From positions 1-5,231 of the forward strand of contig JACIYD010000135.1 in NCBI GenBank assembly GCA_014360105.1: DNA of 5,231 nt. Reading direction: 5' to 3'. Numbering within the stretch: position 1 is the first letter of the stretch; every line of letters begins with the position of its first letter. The DNA comes from Clostridia bacterium (GTDB taxonomy: Bacteria; Bacillota; DSM-521; Neomoorellales; SLTJ01). A program made the position numbers and the translations under genes. This document shows, in pieces, positions 1-4,556 of the stretch. The notes under the pieces are model-generated. The model did no database searches and was not told the DNA's origin. It worked only from the letters and a program-made list of their open reading frames with translations.

Positions 1-1
1 C

Positions 2-328
2 GACTACGTGGCGGCGGTAAGCGTGGGGAAGGTAGACGGCACGCTCCTCCTTGAACTTGTTTTTGAAGAGGACTCCCGCGCCGCGGTGGACATGAACGTC
101 GTGATGACCGGGCGAGGCTTTTTAGTAGAGGTGCAGGGAACGGCCGAGGGTGAACCCTTTACCGAGGACGAGCTGCGAGCGATGTTGGCCCTGGCACGGC
201 AGGGCATCGCCCAGCTCATCGCTTTACAGAAGCAAGCTCTGGGACCGCTGGGGATGGTGATCGGCGAGCAGGGGGAGGGGGAAGGCACCGTTGTCGCAGA
301 AACACAGGCTGGCCGTGGCCACGCGTAA
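2..328 (+). CDS. rph: Ribonuclease PH, C-terminal part (5' end outside window)
   Basis: RNase PH is a phosphate-dependent 3'-5' exoribonuclease that trims tRNA 3' ends in the cytoplasm. Only the last 108 codons are visible; the frame is open to the window edge, so the start lies outside. The visible part carries the family's signature block: an EDS..A.VDMN segment containing the conserved acidic residues of the active site, then [16 protein letters not shown] and the final helix EL..ML.LA..GI..LI.LQ. A GTG at 8 is inside this conserved region and is not the start. After the usual family end (LQKQAL) there is a tail of about 28 residues whose last 13 codons overlap the next gene; this tail is G/E-rich and probably unconstrained. 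Family assignment is very secure; the gene order with rdgB downstream is common in Gram-positive bacteria. Confidence 0.96.
   Translation, partial: DYVAAVSVGKVDGTLLLELVFEEDSRAAVDMNVVMTGRGFLVEVQGTAEGEPFTEDELRAMLALARQGIAQLIALQKQALGPLGMVIGEQGEGEGTVVAETQAGRGHA
270..285 (+). promoter_or_regulatory. Ribosome binding site for rdgB inside the end of rph
   Basis: A purine run containing GGGAGG and GGGGAAGG lies 5-12 bases before the TTG at 291. It supports TTG as the rdgB start even though this places the start inside the rph reading frame. The conserved N-terminal motif of the protein begins only about 8 residues later, which leaves little room for any later start. Confidence 0.7.
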
Positions 329-983
329 CGCAGGCAAGCTGCGCGAGTTTGCCGCCCTGCTCGGGGACTTGCCGGTTGACCTGGTTTCCCCGGCCGATTA
401 TGTCCGGCTGGAGCTGCCGCCGGAAGAGGCCGGTAGCTATGCCGCCAACGCCCTGACGAAGGCGCGCACCGTGGCGGCCGCTACCGGTCTGGTTGCCCTG
501 GCGGACGATTCCGGACTGGAAGTAAAGGCGCTGGGAGGGCGACCGGGCGTGTGCTCCGCCCGTTTTGCCGGGGAGGGGGCGGGCGATGCAGCTAACAATG
601 AGAAGTTGCTGGCCTTGTTAAAGGAGGTGCCCTGGGAGGAGCGTGTGGCCCGTTTTCGCTGCGTGCTGGCACTGGTACTGCCGCCCGGAGTAGAGCCGTC
701 CGGACAAGCCCGAGCAATTCCGCCTGAGACAGTGGTGGAGGGGATCTGCGAAGGGATCATTGCCTTTGAGCCCCGCGGGGAGCACGGCTTCGGCTATGAC
801 CCCCTCTTTTATCTTCCCGCCTACGGCTGCACCATGGCCGAACTATCCGAGACGGTGAAAAACCGCGTTAGCCACCGTGCGCGCGCCTTTGCCCGCCTGC
901 GGCCTTTACTGGAACAAATCTTCTTGCCACCCGGAGATGACTGGCGTGTGAAGGTCGGTCCTGGCGCAGGCCCTGATGACTAA
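291..983 (+). CDS. rdgB: XTP/dITP diphosphatase (non-canonical purine NTP pyrophosphatase, HAM1/RdgB family)
   Basis: This enzyme hydrolyses dITP, XTP and related deaminated purine nucleotides to monophosphates, keeping them out of DNA and RNA. The 230-residue product shows the family motifs in order: AT.N.GK..EF at about residues 10-20 (substrate loop), [18 protein letters not shown] at 71-91 with the catalytic Asp near 72, NN.KLL at 102-107, GFGYDP.F at 166-173, and the C-terminal [13 protein letters not shown] at 186-199. Family members are usually about 195-205 residues. The extra length here comes from a short insertion (about 134-149, before VEGICEG) and a tail of roughly 20 residues after LEQIF. 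The start is TTG, overlapping the 3' end of rph by 38 bp, which implies one operon and possible translational coupling. No convincing terminator follows. Confidence 0.95.
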   Translation: MSQKHRLAVATRNAGKLREFAALLGDLPVDLVSPADYVRLELPPEEAGSYAANALTKARTVAAATGLVALADDSGLEVKALGGRPGVCSARFAGEGAGDAANNEKLLALLKEVPWEERVARFRCVLALVLPPGVEPSGQARAIPPETVVEGICEGIIAFEPRGEHGFGYDPLFYLPAYGCTMAELSETVKNRVSHRARAFARLRPLLEQIFLPPGDDWRVKVGPGAGPDD

Positions 984-1322
984 AGCGTCCCCGGTTTGTG
1001 CGAAGTCGGACCGTATCACCCCGGTATGCGGGGAATTGGGCCCGCCGCTAACTAAGTTATCCTCCCGTTTATCTTCTTTGCGGTCTTTGGCTCCCTCGTT
1101 GGCGTGAGCCTTGCGGGCGATACTGGTGCTCGAGCTGGGCTTGAGGTGGGGTTCCCGCGACAAGCGGCATCCATGCCGCAAGAAACCGCCGCAGGCTTGC
1201 GCCCTCGGCCCCGCCTCCTCCCTCGCCCTCGCGCAAAGCCCGGCTCGCCGCGATGCTAAAAGTCTTGTGCCGGGAGCCAAAGAGCACCCGTAAGAAGCGG
1301 GGATAGGTCAGGCCTGCCGGCG
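984..1322. other. Gene-free interval between rdgB and the tRNA-Gly promoter, rich in inverted repeats
   Basis: I see no credible gene here; the short open frames lack a good ribosome binding site and recognisable domains. Visible structure: a 5-bp hairpin CCCCG/CGGGG at 1019-1033 without a T tract, so at best a poor terminator for rdgB; a compact 6-bp hairpin GCGGCA-TCCA-TGCCGC at 1164-1179; a 12-bp perfect inverted repeat TCTTTGGCTCCC (1084-1095) / GGGAGCCAAAGA (1272-1283); and copy A of the 64-bp repeat at 1225-1288. The interval between these pieces is C-rich with pyrimidine runs around 1203-1230. Confidence 0.6.
1225..1288 (+). repeat. 64-bp dispersed repeat, copy A (upstream of tRNA-Gly)
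   Basis: Base-by-base alignment with 2339-2402 gives 55 of 64 identical and no gaps. It ends 34 bp before the -35 box of the tRNA-Gly promoter. It contains an inverted pair CCCGGC (1239-1244) / GCCGGG (1269-1274). The nine differences between the copies fall 3:3:3 on codon positions in the open frame I checked on each strand, so there is no sign of protein coding. The family is unknown to me. It could be a small intergenic repeat, a structured RNA segment or a duplicated promoter-upstream region. Confidence 0.8.
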
Positions 1323-1351
1323 TTGACACGTGGTTGTTTTTGCGCTATCAT
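1323..1351 (+). promoter_or_regulatory. Sigma-A promoter of tRNA-Gly
   Basis: A perfect -35 TTGACA at 1323-1328 is followed by a 17-bp spacer and -10 TATCAT at 1346-1351 (5 of 6 matches). Transcription would start near 1358, only a few bases before the mature tRNA 5' end at 1362, so the precursor leader is very short. Confidence 0.9.
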
Positions 1352-1361
1352 CGGATCACAG

Positions 1362-1435
1362 GCGGGTGTAGCTCAGTGGTAGAGCTCTGGCCTTCCAAGC
1401 CAGCCGGGTGGGTTCGATTCCCATCACCCGCTCCA
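1362..1435 (+). tRNA. tRNA-Gly (anticodon UCC)
   Basis: A full cloverleaf can be drawn. Acceptor GCGGGTG (1362-1368) pairs with CACCCGC (1425-1431). The D arm carries GCTC..GAGC. Anticodon stem CTGGC/GCCAG (1387-1391/1399-1403) closes loop CTTCCAA with anticodon TCC at 1394-1396, reading GGA (and GGG) codons. The T arm has TTCGATT. The discriminator base is U (T1432) and CCA is encoded (1433-1435). Length is 74 nt. It has its own promoter and terminator, so it is a single-gene unit. Confidence 0.97.
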
Positions 1436-1449
1436 AGTCTTGCCTGATC

Positions 1450-1477
1450 GGGCCGAGCCATCTCGGCCTATTTTTTT
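1450..1477 (+). terminator. Intrinsic terminator after tRNA-Gly
   Basis: Stem GGCCGAG (1451-1457) and CTCGGCC (1462-1468) closes a 4-nt loop CCAT and is followed by TATTTTTTT. The 7-bp perfect stem plus T run is a classical rho-independent terminator, 14 bases after the tRNA 3' end. It also separates the tRNA unit from the downstream hydrolase gene. Confidence 0.93.
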
Positions 1478-1546
1478 GTAAAGCGTTTCCAGCGTGCGAA
1501 ACAGAGGAAAGCAGCGGCCGGAAGGAGAATAGATTCCTGCATAACA

Positions 1547-1555
1547 GGGAGGTGA
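1547..1555 (+). promoter_or_regulatory. Ribosome binding site fixing the GTG start of the MBL-fold hydrolase
   Basis: GGGAGGTGA, a near-perfect Shine-Dalgarno, ends 5 bases before GTG 1561. An in-frame GTG at 1552 lies inside the Shine-Dalgarno itself and cannot be the start; earlier in-frame starts lie in or near the terminator or tRNA. Confidence 0.85.
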
Positions 1556-1560
1556 GGCGG

Positions 1561-2247
1561 GTGCCTCCGCTTGGTATCGCGCGCGGCGTCTGGCAGATTG
1601 GCGGCTACGGACTTTCCGATGATGCCGATTGCAGCGTCTATCTCGTCGATGGAGGCGGCGAATTGGCCGTGATTGATGCCGGTGTCGGCCGGAGCGTGCC
1701 CGTCCTGCTGGCCAATATTGAGGAGCTGGGCTTTCATCGCTCACAGGTGCGCCTGATCGTGGCCACACACGGCCACATTGACCACACGGGTGGCTTGGCC
1801 GGGCTCAAGGCGGAAACGGGAGCGGTCGTTGCGGCCCACGCGCTTGAACTGCCGGCCATTCAGGAGGGCAGGCCGGCACTAACCGGGGCCGCTTATTATG
1901 GGGTGAATTACGAACCGGTTACGGTAGATCTGGTGTTCCGGCAGGGCGAGGAAACGACCCGGGTGGGGAGGCAAGAGCTTATGGTGCTGCATACACCGGG
2001 CCATACCCCGGGTAGTATTGTCGTGCTGGCGGAATGCGGGGGCGAAAAGGTGCTCTTCGGCCAGGACGTGCACGGCCCCTTTGATCCGGCCTGGCGGTCA
2101 GACCTCCACGCCTGGCGGCGCTCCATGCGCCTCTTGTTGGAGCTTGAGCCCGACGTACTTTGCGAGGGTCACTTCGGTATTTTCCGTCCTAAAGAGAAGG
2201 TGCGGCGCTATATCGAGCGCTGTGTCGCGGCAAACGGCGGTTGGTAA
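1561..2247 (+). CDS. Metallo-beta-lactamase-fold hydrolase (glyoxalase II-like)
   Basis: A complete 228-residue single-domain MBL-fold protein, probably cytoplasmic (no signal peptide visible). All seven metal ligands of a dinuclear site are present: H70, H72, D74 and H75 in THGHIDH, H148 in HTPGHTPGS, D169 in LFGQDVHGP, and H204 in CEGHFGIF. An upstream VYLVDGGGELAVIDAG segment (27-41) is the usual first strand pair with the conserved Asp. Such proteins are thiolesterases, lactonases or other hydrolases; the substrate cannot be read from the sequence. The GTG start is set by the ribosome binding site at 1547-1555. The gene lies between two tRNA units, after the tRNA-Gly terminator. I found no clear promoter in 1478-1546, only a small inverted pair GTTTC/GAAAC at 1485-1489/1498-1502, so it may depend on its own weak promoter or on readthrough. 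Confidence 0.92.
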   Translation: MPPLGIARGVWQIGGYGLSDDADCSVYLVDGGGELAVIDAGVGRSVPVLLANIEELGFHRSQVRLIVATHGHIDHTGGLAGLKAETGAVVAAHALELPAIQEGRPALTGAAYYGVNYEPVTVDLVFRQGEETTRVGRQELMVLHTPGHTPGSIVVLAECGGEKVLFGQDVHGPFDPAWRSDLHAWRRSMRLLLELEPDVLCEGHFGIFRPKEKVRRYIERCVAANGGW

Positions 2248-2282
2248 TCAGCCGGCGTTTGTGCCCTGGGGAGGCCGCCTCG

Positions 2283-2310
2283 CTTGGGGCCGGCGCTCTG
2301 CCAAGTTTTC
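2283..2310 (+). terminator. Possible weak terminator after the MBL-fold hydrolase gene
   Basis: CTTGG (2283-2287) and CCAAG (2301-2305) can pair around a GC-rich 13-nt loop and are followed by TTTTC, 36 bases after the hydrolase stop. The stem is only 5 bp and the T run is short, so this is tentative. Confidence 0.3.
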
Positions 2311-2338
2311 TGCCCTCCATAGCCTCCGGCCGGCCTCC

Positions 2339-2402
2339 GCCCTTGCGCAAAGCTCGGCTCGCCCCGATGCGGAAGGTCTTGCGCTGGGAGCCAAAGACCA
2401 CC
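2339..2402 (+). repeat. 64-bp dispersed repeat, copy B (upstream of tRNA-Arg)
   Basis: This is the partner of 1225-1288 (55/64 identical, same orientation). It ends 36 bp before the -35 box of the tRNA-Arg promoter, almost the same place as copy A before tRNA-Gly. The inverted pair seen in copy A is preserved here as CTCGGC / GCTGGG (2353-2358 / 2383-2388): both substitutions turn Watson-Crick pairs into G-U pairs when read as + strand RNA. The most conserved blocks are GCGCAAAGC, CGGCTCGCC and GGGAGCCAAAGA. Confidence 0.8.
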
Positions 2403-2438
2403 TGGCAAAAAGTGGGCGTGGCTCAACCAGCGTGCGTG

Positions 2439-2467
2439 TTGACGCTCTGCCGCTGATCCCTTATAAT
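2439..2467 (+). promoter_or_regulatory. Sigma-A promoter of tRNA-Arg
   Basis: The -35 TTGACG (5/6) at 2439-2444, a 17-bp spacer and a perfect -10 TATAAT at 2462-2467. The expected start is near 2474, giving a leader of about 16 nt before the mature tRNA 5' end. Confidence 0.93.
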
Positions 2468-2489
2468 CCATACTGAACTGATGTAGGAT

Positions 2490-2566
2490 GCGCCCGTAGC
2501 TCAGTCGGACAGAGCAACGGACTTCTAATCCGTGGGCCGCAGGTTCGAATCCTGCCGGGCGCGCCA
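2490..2566 (+). tRNA. tRNA-Arg (anticodon UCU)
   Basis: Acceptor GCGCCCG (2490-2496) pairs with CGGGCGC (2556-2562), with discriminator G2563 and an encoded CCA (2564-2566). Anticodon stem ACGGA/TCCGT (2517-2521/2529-2533) closes loop CTTCTAA with anticodon TCT at 2524-2526, reading AGA/AGG codons. T arm GCAGG-TTCGAAT-CCTGC is at 2539-2555. Length is 77 nt. It is transcribed alone from the promoter at 2439-2467 and ends at the terminator beginning at 2594. Confidence 0.97.
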
Positions 2567-2593
2567 TCGTTGAGAATCAAGGGTTTCACGTGC

Positions 2594-2638
2594 TGACCCC
2601 CCTCAAAAATCCGTTGTCGCTGGGAGGGGGTCATTTTT
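2594..2638 (+). terminator. Intrinsic terminator after tRNA-Arg
   Basis: TGACCCCC-C-TC (2594-2604) pairs with GAGGGGGTCA (2624-2633), giving 10 bp with one bulged C and a 19-nt loop, followed by TTTTT (2634-2638). The loop is longer than usual but the stem is very stable. It lies 27 bases after the tRNA. Confidence 0.8.
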
Positions 2639-2640
2639 AT

Positions 2641-2735
2641 GGAGCGGCGAGAACACATCCGGCCAAAGCGAAAAGGCCCCTCTCGCCTCAGCCGGATTTG
2701 CCCATCCTTTTGCCTTCTCTAGCGGAGGAGCAGGT
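2641..2735 (+). other. Unassigned stretch between two terminators with two interleaved inverted repeats (possible structured RNA)
   Basis: No gene is visible. Two perfect 7-bp inverted repeats overlap in order: GGCGAGA (2646-2652) with TCTCGCC (2681-2687), and ATCCGGC (2657-2663) with GCCGGAT (2691-2697). They use different bases but cross each other, so as RNA they would form a pseudoknot or two competing hairpins. CCGGCC at 2659-2664 is also complementary to GGCCGG in the 5' arm of the next terminator (2736-2741), which would allow an attenuator-like switch. GC-rich DNA gives such pairings by chance fairly often, no promoter is apparent after 2638, and I do not recognise a known riboswitch class. 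Confidence 0.3.
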
Positions 2736-2770
2736 GGCCGGCCGTGTTTTGTGGGCGGCCGGCCTTTTTT
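2736..2770 (+). terminator. Strong intrinsic terminator upstream of the two-component genes
   Basis: A perfect 9-bp stem GGCCGGCCG (2736-2744) / CGGCCGGCC (2756-2764) with an 11-nt loop is followed directly by TTTTTT (2765-2770). No gene lies between it and the tRNA-Arg terminator about 100 bp upstream. It is therefore a back-up terminator, the end of a small RNA, or an attenuator in the leader of the response regulator gene. Confidence 0.93.
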
Positions 2771-2887
2771 CTGAAGGTCAAAAGGCCCGAAACGGAGAAT
2801 CAGTTTGGATAGCATTACGCAAGGCAGGTGTCCGGCGCCCGGACCCGGACCTTGGCCGCCAGATGCGGAAACCGGTGGTATCGCGGC
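2771..2887 (+). other. Leader of the response regulator gene
   Basis: I see no good sigma-A promoter here; TAGCAT at 2810-2815 has no matching -35. A hairpin GTCCGG-CGC-CCGGAC occupies 2830-2844, and a longer alternative pairs 2821-2835 with 2845-2853 (AAGG/CCTT plus TCCGG/CCGGA), helped by a tandem CCGGAC duplication at 2839-2850. The ribosome binding site is weak: GGTGG at 2875-2879, 8 bases before ATG 2888. Together this suggests low or controlled translation, but that is inference. Confidence 0.35.
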
Positions 2888-3559
2888 ATGAAGACCGTGT
2901 TTGTGGTGGACGACGAAGAGAACATCAGGTACCTGGTGCGCCAGTACCTTCTGCGCGAAGGGTTCCAGGTCGAAACGTTCGCTTCTGTGGAAGAATTGCG
3001 CGCGCGTCTAGAGAGCGGCTACCCGGACCTCGTCATCCTCGACATCATGCTCCCGGGCGAGGACGGGCTGGCCTTCTGCCGGGAGCTGCGCCGCCGCAGC
3101 GAGGTGCCGGTGATCTTTCTTTCCGCGCGGGACGAAGAGGTCGACCGCGTCCTGGGGCTCGAACTGGGGGGCGACGACTACGTGACCAAGCCCTTCAGTC
3201 CCCGCGAGCTGGTGGCGCGCGTGCGCTCCGTCCTGCGCCGCGCCTCGCCCTCGCGGCCGGCAGAAAAGGTCTCTGCCGGCGACGTGGCGATCTATCCGGC
3301 CGACCGCCGTGTTACCTCGTGCGGGAGGGAGGTGCTGCTCACCCCCAAGGAGTACGACCTCCTGCTCCTTCTTTGCCGCCACCCCCAGCGCGCCTTTTCC
3401 CGCCAGGAGCTGCTTGACCTTATCTGGGGGTACGACTACGTGGGAGACGCCAGGGCGGTGGACGACCTGGTCAAGCGGGTGCGCAAGAAGCTCCGTTCGG
3501 CGGGTTCCGCCACACAGATCGCCACCGTCTGGGGAGTGGGGTATAGACTGCAATGGTAA
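2888..3559 (+). CDS. Two-component response regulator, OmpR/PhoB family
   Basis: A 223-residue DNA-binding response regulator. The receiver domain (about 1-118) has the acidic pair D8-D9 in VVDDE, the phospho-acceptor D52 in LDIMLPGEDG, the switch Ser S79 in IFLSARDE and the conserved Lys K101 in VTKPFSPREL. A short linker is followed by a winged-helix effector domain (about 130-221) with LTPKEYDLL, SRQELL..IWG, VDDLVKRVRKKL and the terminal wing VWGVGYRL. Length and order are normal. The frame is open upstream to a GTG at 2828, but the 20 extra residues are not family-like, whereas ATG 2888 starts directly at the first beta strand. The last 7 bases overlap the kinase gene, indicating coupling. 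Its targets are probably the downstream export genes, an inference from position only. Confidence 0.95.
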   Translation: MKTVFVVDDEENIRYLVRQYLLREGFQVETFASVEELRARLESGYPDLVILDIMLPGEDGLAFCRELRRRSEVPVIFLSARDEEVDRVLGLELGGDDYVTKPFSPRELVARVRSVLRRASPSRPAEKVSAGDVAIYPADRRVTSCGREVLLTPKEYDLLLLLCRHPQRAFSRQELLDLIWGYDYVGDARAVDDLVKRVRKKLRSAGSATQIATVWGVGYRLQW

Positions 3560-4466
3560 GATTACAGAGCATCGCCACCAAAATTTTTCTGGGCTACCTT
3601 GTGGCGGTGATCTGCAGCACCGGTGTCACGGTCTTCCTTTTTTATACCTTAACGCGCAGCTACGTGGAGGCGGAGGTGGGCCGCGCTCTTGCCCGCCGGG
3701 CGCAGGCTTTGGCGGAGCAACTGGCAGAAGGAAGCCAGAACCGCTCGCGCGTGCCCATTCCCCTCTTTACCGGCCAGATCCTCGAGGGCGATTTCGTGGT
3801 CACGGACCGGGAGGGGACGGTGCTCTTCGGCAGCGCGCCCGCCGCCTTCCCGCCCGGCAACCGCATTCAGAGCCTTCTCCCCGGCGAGCCGTCCTCCACG
3901 CCGGCCGGCCGGATCGCGCCGCGCCGGCACCACGATTACCTTGCCGCCGTCGCCCCCCTGCCGCCGGCCGCGCAGGGCAAAGGATCCGTGGTTCTTTTCG
4001 TGCCGCGCAAGGCGCTGGAGGACGTAAAGAGGAAATCCTTGCCGCGGCGGTGGACGGCCTCGGGGGCTACGCCGCCGAACGCGGCATCAGTGTGGCCAGC
4101 GAAGTGCCGCCCGGCTTGACCCTGTGGGCGGACCCGGCCAAGCTGCGCCGCCTCTTCGACAACGTGCTGGCGAACGGCATCAGGCACGCGCAAAACCGCG
4201 TGCTGGCCGCCGCCCGGTGCGAAGAGGGAAGGGCGATCTTCACTTTTAGCGACGACGGGCCGGGCTTTGCCCCGGAAGAGCTGGTGCGCGCCTTCGAGCC
4301 GTACCACAAAGGACGCCGCGGAGGCAGCGGCCTCGGGCTGGCCATCGTGCGGACCATTGCCGAGAAGCACGGCGGGTGGGTCACGGCGGCGAACACCGCA
4401 GCGGGCGGCGCGGCCGTGACGGTAACCCTTCCCTTGCGGCGGGCGGAGGCTGCCGGGCCGCAGTGA
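3553..4466 (+). pseudogene. Sensor histidine kinase, broken: internal deletion plus frame change
   Basis: The gene starts at ATG 3553, overlapping the regulator stop. Frame 1 encodes a short cytoplasmic N terminus, a membrane helix at about residues 11-33, and an extracytoplasmic sensor segment ending in VVLFVPRKALEDVKR (about 145-160), the stretch that normally leads into the second membrane helix. Near 4021-4036 the reading jumps to the -1 frame and continues as EEILAAAVDGL, then a HATPase_c domain with N-box LFDNVLANGIRHA, G1 box DDGPGF and G2 box GGSGLGLAIV, stopping at 4466. Frame 1 itself stops at 4119 after nonsense. The second helix, HAMP and the DHp domain with the phospho-accepting His are absent. 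The two parts total about 305 residues, whereas this architecture usually needs about 450-480, so roughly 150-170 are missing. As written, neither frame can give an active kinase; an assembly misjoin is the main alternative. Confidence 0.9.
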
Positions 4467-4483
4467 GCGCGCGCCATGTCATT

Positions 4484-4518
4484 TTGTGGTAAAGGTTTTG
4501 AGGTTTATAGAGTACAAT
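4484..4518 (+). promoter_or_regulatory. Possible promoter for the membrane-fusion protein gene
   Basis: The 90-bp gap after the kinase is clearly more AT-rich than its surroundings. It holds TTGTGG (4484-4489), 16 bp, TATAGA (4506-4511), and also TACAAT at 4513-4518 without a good -35. Either could be a -10 element, giving the export gene its own start in addition to readthrough from the two-component genes. Neither is a strong match. Confidence 0.35.
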
Positions 4519-4545
4519 GGTCTTTAGATATTGCAGGGAGGGAGC

Positions 4546-4552
4546 GGAGGGA
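4546..4552 (+). promoter_or_regulatory. Ribosome binding site of the membrane-fusion protein gene
   Basis: GGAGGGA, inside a longer purine run (4534-4553), ends 4 bases before ATG 4557 (6 bases from the GGAGG core). It makes ATG 4557 the clear start; the protein then begins with a typical short membrane anchor. Confidence 0.85.
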
Positions 4553-4556
4553 GCAC

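Noticed and set aside
1019..1033. Hairpin CCCCG-GTATG-CGGGG as the rdgB terminator
   Set aside because: Only a 5-bp stem and no following T run, so it is recorded as a feature of the interval but not called a terminator.
1111..1293. Plus-strand 60-codon open frame sharing ALAQS.AR.DA..L..GAK with the frame over copy B
   Set aside because: Also explained by the nucleotide repeat; no synonymous bias and no ribosome binding site.
1069..1329. Small protein on the minus strand through repeat copy A (FGSR.KTF.I.ASRALR also appears in copy B at 2189-2401)
   Set aside because: The similarity is a by-product of the DNA repeat: differences are spread equally over the three codon positions, there is no ribosome binding site, and the reverse frame runs through regulatory DNA.
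1408..1560. N-terminal extension of the MBL-fold hydrolase to the ATG at 1408
   Set aside because: It would start inside tRNA-Gly and read through its terminator; a near-perfect ribosome binding site places the start at GTG 1561.
2208..2567. Minus-strand 119-codon open frame beginning MARPAGFEPAAHGLEV
   Set aside because: Another antisense-tRNA artefact extended through the non-coding repeat; it covers the tRNA-Arg gene and its consensus promoter.
2461..2658. Minus-strand open frame with GRIRTCGPRIRSPLLCPTELRAH
   Set aside because: This is the well-known false peptide from reading the antisense strand of a tRNA gene; it lies across tRNA-Arg and its terminator.
2828..2887. Upstream GTG start for the response regulator (20 extra residues)
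   Set aside because: The extension is Arg-rich and unlike receiver domains, which begin a few residues before the VVDDE motif; ATG 2888 fits the family.
2590..3417. Long plus-strand open frame of 275 codons over the response regulator
   Set aside because: Out-of-frame shadow of the regulator gene; it starts in the tRNA-Arg terminator and its product is low-complexity Arg/Pro/Gly.
4021..4036. Programmed -1 frameshift joining the two kinase parts
   Set aside because: No X XXY YYZ slippery heptamer fits the frame, and even a perfect fusion would lack the second membrane helix, HAMP and the phospho-accepting His domain.
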